64,000 bases of DNA, from NCBI GenBank assembly GCA_963573315.1, contig OY752142.1:3224001-3288000 (forward strand), given 5' to 3'. Under the pieces are notes generated by a model that saw only the letters and a program-made list of their open reading frames with translations, did not search any database and was not told the origin of the DNA. Made by a program: the position numbers and the translations under genes. Below, in pieces: positions 36,685 to 51,307 of this stretch (the first letter of the stretch is position 1; each line of letters opens with the position of its first letter). The stretch comes from Entomortierella parvispora. Lineage: Eukaryota; Mortierellomycota; Mortierellomycetes; Mortierellales; Mortierellaceae.

Positions 36685-37681
36685 ATGGCCTCTCCTCCTC
36701 ATCCAACTCTAGCCACCGTTGCCACGCTGTGCTATAAGGGCACGGGCCAAACCCTGGCTCTCCTTCCTGGCGCCACCATTGTACTCGGACGGGGCACCAT
36801 CGCTGGCATAGTCTCGCCCCATGTCAGTCGCAAACAAGGCAGGTTGCCCATCCCCCTTGCCTTCCATTTCTGACCACGAACCCATTGTCTGATTCTCATT
36901 CATTCTCTTCTTTCAGTCGAAGTGATCGCCAGCGCGTCCTCTGTCTTTGAAGTAACGGCCATCCGTCGGGGCAGCAACAGGTCGTTCCTCAACGACAAGG
37001 AACTGGCCAAGGATGTCCCGACAGTTGTACACGATGGCGACACAATCACGCTCTTGGAGGTAAACGATGACAACATCGGATCAAAGACCTGCCTTATGTC
37101 TCTATCTCTGTCACTCTCCTCCACTGACACGCCCTTTTGCGTTCTCTCTTATTTAGCAAGACAAGTTTCCAATCACGTTTGACATCAAGCAGCCAGACAT
37201 TGTGCCTGGCACAAGGAAGGGAAGCACTTCTCAGAGTAGTGTAAAGGCTTTACGGACGCAGGAATCTTTGCCACCAATATCCTCACCAGCTACAAGTGTT
37301 CCAAAATCTCTTGTTGACAATCTCACACCTATCACTACCACTACCACTACCGCCGCTACCACCCATACTCCTGTTGCAGACAACAAGACTGAAAAAGACT
37401 TCCGGAAACACGTCAGAGAATCCGCTGCAGAGACAGGCAAGATGGACCTGGATGAAGAAATCTCTGAAAACACGTCTGAATCAGAAGAGGAGGACCTACC
37501 AGCACCACACGGAGCTGCAGGATCAGCATCCAGAGTCTCGTCCTCTGCACACTCGGCAGGACTTGAGATGGACGATGACTACGTGTCGGACGAGTCCAGC
37601 TTTGTCTGCGAAGATTTATCTGATTTGGAGACCCATGGTACATCCCACGATCCACAGATGATTGATGTCCAAAGCGATTAG
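36685..37681 (+). CDS. FHA-domain protein, PNKP/aprataxin-type fold
   Basis: Three exons: 36685-36838, 36917-37059, 37157-37681; 273 aa. The FHA domain spans about residues 15-110: IVLGRGTIAGI, then SPHVSRKQVEVIA, RRGSNRSFLNDKEL, VHDGDTITLLE and FPITFDI. The SRxQVE pattern and LGRG loop resemble the divergent FHA of PNKP, aprataxin and APLF, which bind CK2-phosphorylated XRCC1/XRCC4. A DNA-repair link is inferred. The C-terminal ~160 residues are acidic, Ser/Thr-rich and without catalytic motifs, so this is an adaptor and not a PNK enzyme. Exon 1 joins exon 2 only if the donor is GC (CAAG|GCAGGT). The membrane-protein gene converges, with 63 bp between stop codons. Confidence 0.78.
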
Positions 37682-37704
37682 CGATCATTGATGAATTGAT
37701 CTGA

Positions 37705-37710
37705 AATAAA
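37705..37710 (+). terminator. AATAAA poly(A) signal of the FHA gene
   Basis: Hexamer 24 bases after the stop, in the short gap between two convergent genes. Confidence 0.5.
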
Positions 37711-37744
37711 TGAAGACAAAATAGCCTCCAATAGCTTCTGGGAT

Positions 37745-38851
37745 TTATTGCAGCTTTTTCTTTTTCTCAGAACTAGGATGAGCGAATTCCAACAGTCGTT
37801 TCTCGCGTTGTGCCATATGAAGCATCAATGCAGTTCCAGGGGACAAAACAATGGCCGTCACCAGGAAATGGGCCAGCTCTTTGATTCCCTTGGCATCGGA
37901 AAGGACCCAGAAGAAACTGCCAAGGATAGCACCAAAGAAATCCCAAAGTAAAAAGTAGGCCGGTGCGTGAAAAAGATGCTGCAGACGGAACGACAGTTGG
38001 AACGAGTTCAGGATATCGGATACAGGGGTTGGGGTTCCAGCCAAAAACGCGGCCAATGTGGCAAAGTGGACGATGGCGCTCAAGAATGCAAACACACGAG
38101 AGCTGACGATGACCAATTGTCTAGCTCGTCTATCTTGACTGGCCTTCTCGACCTCGGAGGCGGGAGTAGGCGCAAGGATGCTTTCGATAACAAAAGTCAG
38201 GGGCGTGTAGATAAACCAAAGAGCAAACTCGAGCGGGACATTGATGGCGGTGGCAAGCGGTATCCATGTGTTTTCAGGACCAACGCTATCAGGACCAGGC
38301 GAGACAACGGCTGCAATCGACACGATATTCAAGACTTGCACGGCCAAAAGCGCGTACACTCGAGCCAGAGGGACAGCGCTGGCAGAGGCAGAGGAGTCAA
38401 TTGAGGGCTTGGCTTTGATCATGAGTGGCACAAACAAAAGAGGCAGGTAAATGCCAATACCAGTGGAGTAGGCAAAGAGCGCAGCAAAGGGCATGCATGC
38501 CAACATGGACCAACGATTGCCGGCTCTGCTGGCCTCGACCGCCTGGAGCCAACTGATTGGCGCCACAAAGGCCATTAGCAATTGTACAGCGAGTCTTCCA
38601 AACGCGGTTCTTGAACAGTCGACAAAGTAAGGGACCAAGACACACACCAGTCTGTCAAACACTGGCAGGGGAATGGGCATGAACTTGTCCTCGTCAGCTA
38701 GGGACGGCGTAAAAAGACACCGTTCGGACACCGGGTCCACATAGGGCGGGGTGCTTTGGAGGATATGATGAAAGATGCCGAGTGCAGTCAGGGCGGAGAC
38801 TGTGGCGAGCGTGACCTTGGCAGGCCCGGAGCGAATGAGGACTTGAGACAT
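37745..38851 (-). CDS. Multipass membrane protein of unknown function
   Basis: Intronless, 368 aa, start at 38851 near a purine-rich leader. About seven to eight hydrophobic segments are visible, for example TLATVSALTALGIFHHIL, LLMAFVAPISWL, MLACMPFAALFAYSTGIGIYL, VYALLAVQVLNIVSIAAVV, FALWFIYTPLTFVIESIL, FAFLSAIVHFATLAAFLAG, FLLWDFFGAILGSFFWVL and ELAHFLVTAIVLSPGTALML. The C-terminus is basic (EKKKKLQ), similar to a di-lysine-type ER retrieval signal but not an exact KKxx. I do not recognise the family. It shares an approximately 300-bp divergent promoter with the RING gene. Confidence 0.75.
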   Translation of the reverse strand: MSQVLIRSGPAKVTLATVSALTALGIFHHILQSTPPYVDPVSERCLFTPSLADEDKFMPIPLPVFDRLVCVLVPYFVDCSRTAFGRLAVQLLMAFVAPISWLQAVEASRAGNRWSMLACMPFAALFAYSTGIGIYLPLLFVPLMIKAKPSIDSSASASAVPLARVYALLAVQVLNIVSIAAVVSPGPDSVGPENTWIPLATAINVPLEFALWFIYTPLTFVIESILAPTPASEVEKASQDRRARQLVIVSSRVFAFLSAIVHFATLAAFLAGTPTPVSDILNSFQLSFRLQHLFHAPAYFLLWDFFGAILGSFFWVLSDAKGIKELAHFLVTAIVLSPGTALMLHMAQREKRLLEFAHPSSEKKKKLQ

Positions 38852-39152
38852 TGTGAGTCGAAGGGATGAAAATCAGTGGAGGAAGATGGATGGTCGTGCT
38901 TTTGTGCCACGCGATTGTGGCGTCGGTTCATGGCAAGGAACATGACATGGAGGGACAACGGACACAGAGTCGAGTGCAAGGAAGTAAGTTTGTGGCACAT
39001 TGGTCAGTTTCATGGACCCTGGGGATCTGTGTTTGTTGCTCACAGTCACACCGTTTTTTTTTCTTTTTTTTTTGGGAAGGACGCGTTCCCCTTTGCATTC
39101 ATTCTTTCCTTCATTCCTCCCTTCCATCCCCCCATCACAGCACCAAGCATCA

Positions 39153-40994
39153 ATGGGAAAAAAGTCAAAGGTACATACCTACCCCTGAACTCTGCTCAAT
39201 ATCCCCAACTAGAATCGTCAAACTCATTCTGCTATTTTCCTCTTTACAGAAAAACAAGGCCGAGAAGAAGGAAGCCGCAGAGGCAGCAGTCGCAGAGAAC
39301 CCTGCTCCTACTACTGACAAGGAGCACAAGAAGAAGAAAAAGAACAAGAAGAACAAACACAAGGACAAGAAACAGGACAATCCATCTGTCGTATCGCCGA
39401 CATTGGCCGTTTCTTCATCGTCAAACTCTGGATCTTCTTCTGCTCCGCCACCTTTAGCTGTCCCGAAACCTTTGATCGCTCCTTTAATTCCGTCTAATGG
39501 GGCATCACAATCCAAACCTCTGACGACTGCGGCGCCTTTACGACCAACTGCCTCGGTGACAACACCAGCGTCAGCCTCACTTGACGATTTTGCGGCTCTT
39601 GACCTCTTTGTCGCCAAGGAGGCCGAATCAGAAGTCGATCGACTAAACGGCTTGGTGGCACGACTCAACAAGGAACTTGAGCACAAGGACGCCATCATTT
39701 CCAGACTCCAGGACAAGGTTGCCTCACTCCTTGCTGGAAAGGGATCGACCAAGATTGATGACGGGGATGTTGACTCTTTTAGCAATGCCTTGGTACCAGT
39801 GACATCTATTGCAGACCGAGGTCAACAGATGCGAGATGCGGCTTTGCAATGTGGCATTTGCGTAGACTATTTTGCTTCGCCTTTTACAGTGGAATGCGGA
39901 CACACTTTTTGCTACACCTGTCTTCACTCTTGGTTGGAGATTCACAAGTCTTGTCCTACCTGCAGGACAAAGCTGTTGAGGAGGCCGACTCTGTCCTTTA
40001 ACATCCGGGAACAGGTTCAGTCCTGCTTGGCACGTTTGCCAGAGCCAGGAAAGACGGTGGCCCTCGACAAGCTGGCTGCGGACGAGAAGAGCCTGAAATT
40101 GAAACAGAGGGAAGGCGATCTCTGGGAAGGACTCTTCAAGCCGCTCTCATTGGACGGATTCGGCATCGGCACCATCGTGGATAGAGAGGATGGTGTCAGG
40201 TAAGAGAATAGACCACTGAATGATAGTGACTACCGTTTGATGTTGTTTGAATATCAAGTACTGACTCGAACAATGACTGGTGGACTAGGCGATGTGTTTC
40301 CTGTGGGTGGGAAGTCCGGCATGGATCTTGTGTCAATTGCAGTACACTGTTCAGTGACGCAGAGGGCGAAGACTCGGATGCTAGTCAAGAGCTCTCTGAT
40401 CAGGATTCGGACGAAGGACCAGACGAGTATGACTCTCATGATTCCTTTATCGACGACGATAACAGTGAAGTAGAGGAAGGCAGCGATAGAGATTCGGACG
40501 ACTTGGACTTTTCAGGAAAATCCTCTGGAAGCGATAACGACGTGAAATCTAGACGCTCAAGAACGAGGTCAAAGGCGAAAGCAGCGTCCTCTCGAAGGGG
40601 TACTGGAACAATTGTTCTCAGCAGTGAAGATGAAGCGGCTGAGAGCGATGAGGAGGAGGAGGACGACGACAATAGTAGCAACGACGACGACGACAATGAC
40701 AGCGACGAAGACGACGACGACATCGTTACTCGTCGCCCACGTCGGAAAACAAGTCGTCGCGATCGTTCGAGGCGGGCAATTGTACTCTCAGATGAGGAAA
40801 ATGATATCTCGTCCAGCAAGCACGTCATCGCATTGGATGAGGACGAAGACGACGATATCCAGCCCCGGAGGAAATCAAGAAGAGCTCTATCTGACGAGGA
40901 CGAGGACGATGACGACGAGATTTTGCCTCGGAAAAAGAAGTCTAGACGGAACGTACTGGACGAGAGTGAGAGCGACGACGACGACTTTCAGTGA
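39153..40994 (+). CDS. RING-finger E3 ligase with acidic tail carrying SUMO-interaction-like motifs
   Basis: Three exons: 39153-39170 (only 18 bp, MGKKSK), 39250-40199, 40289-40994; 557 aa. In order: a Lys-rich N-terminus; a coiled coil near residues 160-195 (ESEVDRLNGLVARLNKEL); a C3HC4 RING from Cys207 (CGICVDYFASPFTVECGHTFC then CLHSW and CPTCR); and a second possible zinc site, CVSC at 325-328 with CVNC at 337-340. The tail is very acidic and alternates with RRKxxRR blocks. Within it, TIVLSSEDE (430), AIVLSDEE (486) and VIALDEDE (502) look like SUMO-interacting motifs: a hydrophobic core next to acidic/Ser residues. RING plus several SIMs is the design of SUMO-targeted ubiquitin ligases, so that role is proposed; the order RING-then-SIM differs from RNF4. 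The first exon is short and is the least certain part. Confidence 0.75.
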
Positions 40995-41059
40995 TTCTGG
41001 GGTTTCCGTCGATAGATAGATAGATACATACCAATATACAAATCGTTAATGTTTCAAAG

Positions 41060-41112
41060 ACATCGGGGCGCCATAAGGAATATTAACGGACATCGGGGCG
41101 CCAAAAGGAATT
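41060..41112. repeat. Direct repeat of a 23-bp unit at 30-bp spacing
   Basis: Two near-identical copies of GACATCGGGGCGCCAaAAGG (lower-case position varies), starting near 41059 and 41089. Each contains the palindrome GGCGCC. They lie just after the RING gene and before the next plus-strand gene, so could be a duplicated regulatory site. Confidence 0.7.
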
Positions 41113-41287
41113 CTCGCGCGCACTGTCTCGTGACTGTGGAGCCTGTTTGGTGGCACCTTTAAACAATGGAAAGTTGCCATCAATCCTCCAATCTTCACGC
41201 ACTTGCTCATTCTTGCCTCCTTTGCATTCCATATCTCCATCCTCGCAACTCTTCTTTATTCACCTCGACACTTTACTTATACCCATA

Positions 41288-42002
41288 ATGTTTTGCGTGA
41301 GGGTGCGTAAGCAGCGCAGACGTCCATTCCATGTCATTCCTGAAAGAGTTTTTCTGTGAGGCCAGCGCCATTTAATGTCCAACTCGTCTCCTGCTTTTTT
41401 TGGTTCATAGGCATTCCTTCCACTGCTGCTGATGCCATTCCCCAGCACAGCTCCTTACTTTGTGATCCTCTATTACATTTCTCTTTACTTTCATCACCGT
41501 CCATGGTAAGAGCTCCAGAATGCTATGAACGACCGAATCGCCTCCAATTTATACCAGGAACATAACAGAAAGAAAAGAACAAAAAAAAATCACCATTGAC
41601 CAATACCACCTCCCTATCCCTCCTTCCTTCCTTCCTTCCTACCTTCATAGCGTCTACTGCGTCTGCACAGTGATCCTCTTGTTCTCCACCACATGTTATT
41701 GGGGCGCTGACCGGTGCTGGATCGACTTTAATCACTTCAACTTTTTTGACCCGATCCGGAACCCAGACGGTTCTGCCATTTCCACCTTTGGATTGCAGGT
41801 CCCGGCCTTTGTGGCCCTAGTCGAGAACTGGTTAGAGAGTCTTTTGCGCTTTTTGGGCGGCGGTGAACCTCTGGCCAAGGTCGTTCGGACAGCAGGCACA
41901 CACGCCATGTCAAGTAGTCCAAAATTGGATTTGACCCCCGTAACAGAGGCCATCACCGCCGTCCTTGGCATGGCTCAAGCAGACCCTGCCGTAGGTGCTT
42001 GA
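41288..42002 (+). CDS. Small two-span membrane protein, unrecognised
   Basis: Model of three exons: 41288-41302 (15 bp), 41411-41505, 41651-42002; 153 aa. Exon 2 encodes a hydrophobic segment (AFLPLLLMPF then APYFVILYYISLYF) and exon 3 begins with a second one (VYCVCTVILLFSTTCYWG). An aromatic-rich stretch follows, WIDFNHFNFFDPIRNPDGSA, and an amphipathic C-terminal half (FVALVENWLESLLRFLGGGE). The exon 2-exon 3 join has good splice sites and keeps the frame. The 5-codon first exon is speculative (donor AGG|GTGCGT). I do not recognise a family. AATAAA lies at 42029-42034, and the large ubiquitin hydrolase gene converges at 42095. Confidence 0.5.
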
Positions 42003-42094
42003 ACACCTCCCCACCATCTGAAGTAGCAAATAAAGAACATATATCCTGATAAAAATCGGATTTTTTAATGGTTGGGGAGGCATTCTAAACATTA

Positions 42095-46820
<4,726 letters not shown>

Positions 46821-46944
46821 TTGCAGGATGGGGAGAGATGGAGAGAAGGGAAGGAGATGGAAAGAAAAGAAAAAGAAGAGTGAGAAGAGGGCAATGCAAA
46901 AGTGAGGGACGGAGAAGAGAAGGGGAGGAAAATCCAGTTGAAGC

Positions 46945-46984
46945 GATGGATGGATGGATGGAAGAATGAATGGATGGATGGATG
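46945..46984. repeat. (GATG)n tetranucleotide block
   Basis: Two runs of GATG units (46945-46962 and about 46969-46984) separated by GAAGAATG. Complementary in sequence to the (CATC)n block at 47298. Confidence 0.85.
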
Positions 46985-47297
46985 TGCGGATGTGGGGGAC
47001 GAACAAAAGGAGAGGAGGCCGGCCCTGTCCTTGCATGGACACCCATCTGTTCATCTCCATCTGTTCATCCCTTTGCTGCCCTCCATCGATACATCTGGTG
47101 AATGTGCAGCCCCCCCTTGCACGCCCTCTCTGCTCTGGCACACCCCCTTGCAAGCAGCAAGGCCAGGCGCAGTGGAGCCATGTCCACACTATTTATTATT
47201 ATGGAGCACGCCGGCATGAAAGCATGCAACAGCAGGGACGAGAACAGTAGTGCAGCGAGCATATCCACATTTTAGCCATCTTGATCCTCCTCCGACC

Positions 47298-47338
47298 CAT
47301 CCATCCATCCATCCATCCATCCATCCATCCATCCATCA
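47298..47338. repeat. (CATC)n tetranucleotide microsatellite, about 10 units
   Basis: Near-perfect CATC repeat. It is the reverse complement of the GATG block 320 bp away, so the two could pair as an inverted repeat across the divergent promoter. Confidence 0.9.
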
Positions 47339-47712
47339 TGCGTGTCCACACACACACACACACGCAACACAGCACAAAGCACACGCACGTCCTCTGTCCC
47401 TGTCCCGTCCTGTCTGACGCGGTTCATTATTGTGCTGGGCTATGACGATTAAGGGGCCAAATGCACAATTCTGAATGTAATGTGGGCCGCAGTCACTCGT
47501 CCGCGCCATAAACAACAACAAAGCCACCACGCACAATCTCCATGTAAATCAAGCCTCACCTCTCACAAAAAAAAAAGAAAAAAAAAAAGAAAGTGAAGCA
47601 AAAACCGAGCAAAGGGCCAGCGCATTCATCCATCCAACCACCCATCCCTCCATCCGCTCTCCTTCCATCTCCTTCCCTTCATCCCCACTCCCCCCTCTCT
47701 ACTATACTCGCC

Positions 47713-49406
47713 ATGGATTTGGATCAGATTGTACGTCCCTGTTCTTCCATCCAAACCCTGTTTTGTCGCTCTCCTCAGTCTCTGCCAGCCAAAGGGCTCT
47801 AACCAATTGCTGTTCCTTGGGATATTATAGGAGCTCTATGCCCAAAAGTCGGATATCGACAACAACCTCAGCGACCCTACCGTCATTGCCAAGTACCGCT
47901 TGGCTGCCGACATTGCCCAGGGTAAATAGACATTGATTTGCAACAGTTTCAAGACCAGACCCAAACTCATCGACGCTTGATCTTGGATCCATTCCACGAC
48001 TCTTTGGAGAGGGACCCTATCTAATCAGCACCCTCAATCTCAATTAGATGCCTTGACCAAGGTCGTTGCCCGTGTTGCCGATGGTATCCGTGTGAGCGAG
48101 CTCTGCGCTTTTGGAGATGAGATCATTCTCTCTTATGTATGTATTGCTTGTTCAGGACATCTCTCTTTATCTGGTTTCTTTCATCCATCAAGAAAAAGTC
48201 TATTAGCAGCAAAGGAACCATGTTCTCATACCCCTCTTCATCATTTCAATAGACTTCCAAGGTCTACAACAAGAACAATGTCGAGAAGGGTATTGCCTTC
48301 CCCACCATGATCTCAGTTAACGACTGCGTGGAATACTACTCCCCCACTGGAGAGGCTGGAGATGACCACATCTTGCGTGCTGGCGATGTTGTCAAGATGT
48401 AAGTAAAAGTGACAGGACAACGGGAGAACAGGAGTTTGATCGTCCGGGAGTCCTGGCTCACCCATCCTTTGTTTTGATTATAGTGAATTGGGCGCTCACA
48501 TTGATGGATACATTGCCACCAACGGCCACACCATTGTTATCAACCCCAACCCTGCCCAGCCTGTTGAGGGTCGTGCTGCCGATGTCATTTGCGCTGCCCA
48601 CTACGCCGCCGAGGCTGCATTGCGCTTGATCAAGATCGGAAACAGCAACATTCAGGTTCAGGAGGCTATCGCCGAAGCCGCTGCTTTGTTCAACTGCAGC
48701 CCCGTCACCGGAACTGCCTCCAACGAGATCAAGCGCTACGTCATTGCCACGGAAAAGATGATCTTGAACGTTCCCGATGAGGAGAACCGCCCCGTCCAGG
48801 ACTTTACCTTTGTCGCCAACGAGGCCTACACCCTCAACATCTTGATCAGCTCTGGAGATGGATCGTGCAGAGAGGGTGCCTTGAAGCCCACTGTTTTCGC
48901 CCGCAACGTCCACCAGAACTACAACCTCAAGCTGAAGGCTGCCCGTGCTGCCTTTAATGAGATCAGCACACAGTTTGGTGTTTTCCCCTTCACCATTCGG
49001 TAAGATTGCACAATTGCCATATTCTCTCCTGGAAAACAACCAACTGTGCTAACTAATGATGTTTATTGTCTTTGTTAGCTCGTTGGATAAGCGTCATCGT
49101 CTCGGTGTCACCGAGGTCGCCTCCCACAACCTCTTGACCCCCTACCCCGTTTACTACACCCGTGCCTCGGACAAGGTTGCCCAGTTCAAGATGACTGTTC
49201 TCCTCTCCGCCAACGGCGCCACCCGTATCACACCCTCCCTTCCCCTCCCCTATGTCCACTCTGCCTACAGCGTCCCTGAGGACTCGAACACTGCCAAGCT
49301 CATGGCTGAACCCACGGCAAAGGTCATCAAGAGCGGCAAGGCTCTGGCTGGTATCGGTGCTGTCGACGTTTCAGCTCCTGGCGCCGGCATGGATGTGGAC
49401 ATGTAA
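47713..49406 (+). CDS. PA2G4/EBP1-like protein (methionine-aminopeptidase-like fold, ribosome biogenesis)
   Basis: Six exons: 47713-47730 (18 bp), 47831-47921, 48048-48136, 48253-48398, 48484-48999, 49079-49406; 395 aa. Characteristic sequence includes DPTVIAKYRLAADIAQDALTKV, GIAFPTMISVNDCVEYYSP, RAGDVVKIELGAHIDGYIA, NEAYTLNILISSGDG and FPFTIRSLDKRHRLGVTEVA. PA2G4/CDB4-family proteins keep the pita-bread fold of methionine aminopeptidase but have lost the metal-binding residues. They bind the ribosomal exit tunnel and pre-60S particles. High C-ending codon use suggests a strongly expressed gene. The poly(A) signal at 49679-49684 is 273 bases after the stop, giving a long 3' UTR. Confidence 0.93.
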
Positions 49407-49951
49407 AAATCCATTGGGATTACAGGCTAAGCGAAAGTCAGTCAAAAAAAAAGACACCGATACCTCTCACTCTTGTTTCTCCAACCCTGGAGTACAGAAA
49501 GACAAGGGATCTGGACACTCCTTTTCCCTCCTCCGTCCTTTCAAAACATCCGACGTGCCTTCACTCCTCCCTCCCCCCTTTGATTTCTGTGCTCGTTAAT
49601 CTTAGACCATATCTATCGTATCCAGCATTGCCCAAACAACTTGTATAATTTTGCATTTTTCTCTTTTTCTTTCCACAAAATAAAAAAAAATGGCAGCATT
49701 TCATGTAATGCGACTATCTCTTCCTATGTGTGCTTGTTGTTGTGCGTGTCAGTTTCGTGTTCTTGACGAGTCTGATGAGATTTTTCCTTTTTCTTGTTCT
49801 GAATGCACAGACCAAGCTTGCTTTGAGAGCCACAATCAAAAAACCAAAGATCGGGGAGTTTGGAATCAAGGCGATGTCGTTGGTCTGCACACGACAGCAG
49901 TAAATGGACTCTATGAAGAAAAAAAAAGAAAAAGGCCTGGATCCGAAGGTA
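49407..49951. other. 3' UTR of the PA2G4-like gene and former upstream region of the hydrolase-like gene
   Basis: AATAAA at 49679-49684 ends the PA2G4-like gene. The ~270 bp beyond it, up to the CACGC target site, would have adjoined the 806-aa gene at 57352 before the retrotransposon inserted. A plus-strand frame through 49690-50556 crosses the LTR boundary and is not a gene. Confidence 0.45.
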
Positions 49952-49956
49952 CACGC
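49952..49956. repeat. Target-site duplication CACGC, left copy
   Basis: Five bases immediately before the 5' LTR, identical to 57285-57289 immediately after the 3' LTR. Five-base duplication is typical of Ty3/Gypsy integrases. Confidence 0.9.
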
Positions 49957-50125
49957 TGCGCCATATCTTGTCACGTGCGGTCATTTAGTCACGTGTTGCC
50001 TATCAGTCACCCTCGGCCCTCAGGACTATTTGTCCTGACGGCCACCCAGAATAAAGATCCCCATCTTTGTCTCGCTACTCACTTCCCCATGCAAGGATCA
50101 CGGTTTGTATCAATGATATTTCCCA
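49957..50125 (+). repeat. 5' LTR (169 bp)
   Basis: Starts TGCGCC and ends TTTCCCA. Two CACGTG palindromes at 49972-49977 and 49990-49995, a 7-bp inverted repeat TCAGGAC/GTCCTGA at 50020-50026 and 50032-50038 (5-base loop), and AATAAA at 50050-50055. The last two could form the R-region stem-loop and the poly(A) signal. Confidence 0.95.
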
Positions 50126-50684
50126 TTTTTTTTAGCGAACCCAGGGACGGGATCCCATCACCCCGAGCTACAGGTAAGTTTCCCTCCTCATTCGTAGCCC
50201 ACATAATGAAACAAATAAATGTGACCCGAACTCGGTCAACTGTCAATTGGAGTTGCACCGTCAATTTCCCTTGTCAGTACCAGGGATGCCAACGAGATTG
50301 GCCGAGCCCTGAAATGAGTCATGAACCCATGATTCACGGTCAATGCACCAAAAGTCTTGGCAATGTCACCAACGCAGTGATGCCGAGCACCCCTGCCACA
50401 TGCATCTTAAAAAGAAAAAAAAAAAAATTCTTTTGTGCCGACCAATGGAAATCATCCAGCGGCCAATGTGGTCAAAAGGAAGGAATGGTCAACAAGATGC
50501 AGATGTTACTTCTTCATCTTCACCTCCCCTTTCTCCATTCCACACATGCTTGTTGACGAACCACATCAGTCAGCATCAAACGCCTTAGCGCCATCTCATA
50601 GCAACCCTGCGAACAACAACTGCGCCAAGTGTCCGCATGACAATCTCGTTGCATGATGCATGAATGCTTTGGCAGGACAAAGGA

Positions 50685-50694
50685 ACATAAAAAG
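50685..50694 (+). promoter_or_regulatory. TATA-like box before the leader ORF of the retrotransposon
   Basis: ACATAAAAAG, 88 bases before the ATG at 50773. The same arrangement (ACATAAAAGG, 80 bases) precedes gag-pol. Motif match only. Confidence 0.4.
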
Positions 50695-50772
50695 AGGGCA
50701 GATTCCCTGTCGGGCCTGACAATCTTCTGTCTATTTCCCCAACGATTCCTTCTACTGTCCACCACTGCAATC

Positions 50773-51267
50773 ATGTCCTCCACTCGTAAAACACGCTTCA
50801 CGTCGTCGTCTCCGACGGTTCACAAAGCAGCATCGAGTTCGTCGTCTGAAGACTCCGACTACGAAAATGTGGCCCCGAATAACGACAAACACGACGAAGG
50901 CTCGCCGTCCCCTGACGACGTAGGCAACACCACCATCTTTGTCGATCCGCGGGACATCCCGACGGCACCTTGTTCCCCGGCCGCCACCGAATGGCAAGGT
51001 TCATCCTCTCACGCTCCTGTCAACCTCCCCACGATTGAGCAGATGTCTGTCTACTGGCAGGCTCTCCAAGGCGAGTTAGTCTGGCTCAGGGAGCGTGTTC
51101 AGCAGGAAGAGCGCGTGTGGTCCACTCTAGAAATGACGCTAGAAACGGTACGAGAGCGCGGAGTAGCCCTGGCGCCATTCCATAAAAGGCATACCGACCT
51201 CCTTGACCAGCTCGAACGGTTGCGTTTCTTGGATGTCACTGCTGGACTATACACGCAAAGGAGATGA
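50773..51267 (+). CDS. Leader ORF of the retrotransposon: 164-aa protein of unknown function
   Basis: ATG at 50773 (CAATCATG context, the same as at gag), stop TGA at 51265-51267. The N-terminal half is Ser/Thr-rich and acidic (SSSSEDSDYENVAPNNDKHD). The C-terminal half is helical and charged (ELVWLRERVQQEERVW, LEMTLETVRERGVAL, LLDQLERLRFLDV) and may form a coiled coil. No gag, env or enzyme motif is seen. It lies between the 5' LTR and gag-pol, in another frame from gag (50773 and 51681 differ by 908 bases), separated by 413 bp. A poly(A) signal follows 41 bases after the stop. It is not a known part of standard Ty3/Gypsy elements. It could be an acquired host sequence, an accessory protein or a second gag-like product. 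Confidence 0.6.
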   Translation: MSSTRKTRFTSSSPTVHKAASSSSSEDSDYENVAPNNDKHDEGSPSPDDVGNTTIFVDPRDIPTAPCSPAATEWQGSSSHAPVNLPTIEQMSVYWQALQGELVWLRERVQQEERVWSTLEMTLETVRERGVALAPFHKRHTDLLDQLERLRFLDVTAGLYTQRR

Positions 51268-51307
51268 AAAAGAGGAAGCTTCTCAATAGTGTCCTCGTAA
51301 ACCCTTC

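Larger units (their letters stand above)
46821..47712. other. Divergent promoter region between the ubiquitin hydrolase (-) and PA2G4-like (+) genes
   Basis: 892 bp without a supportable gene. It has purine-rich sequence next to the hydrolase start, two tetranucleotide blocks of opposite orientation (see repeats), a short (CA)n run near 47348-47363 and a C/T-rich leader before the ATG at 47713. Confidence 0.5.

Noticed and set aside
49690-50556. 288-codon plus-strand frame
   Set aside because: It crosses from host DNA through the 5' LTR into the leader of the retrotransposon, so it cannot be an old gene; no domain is seen.
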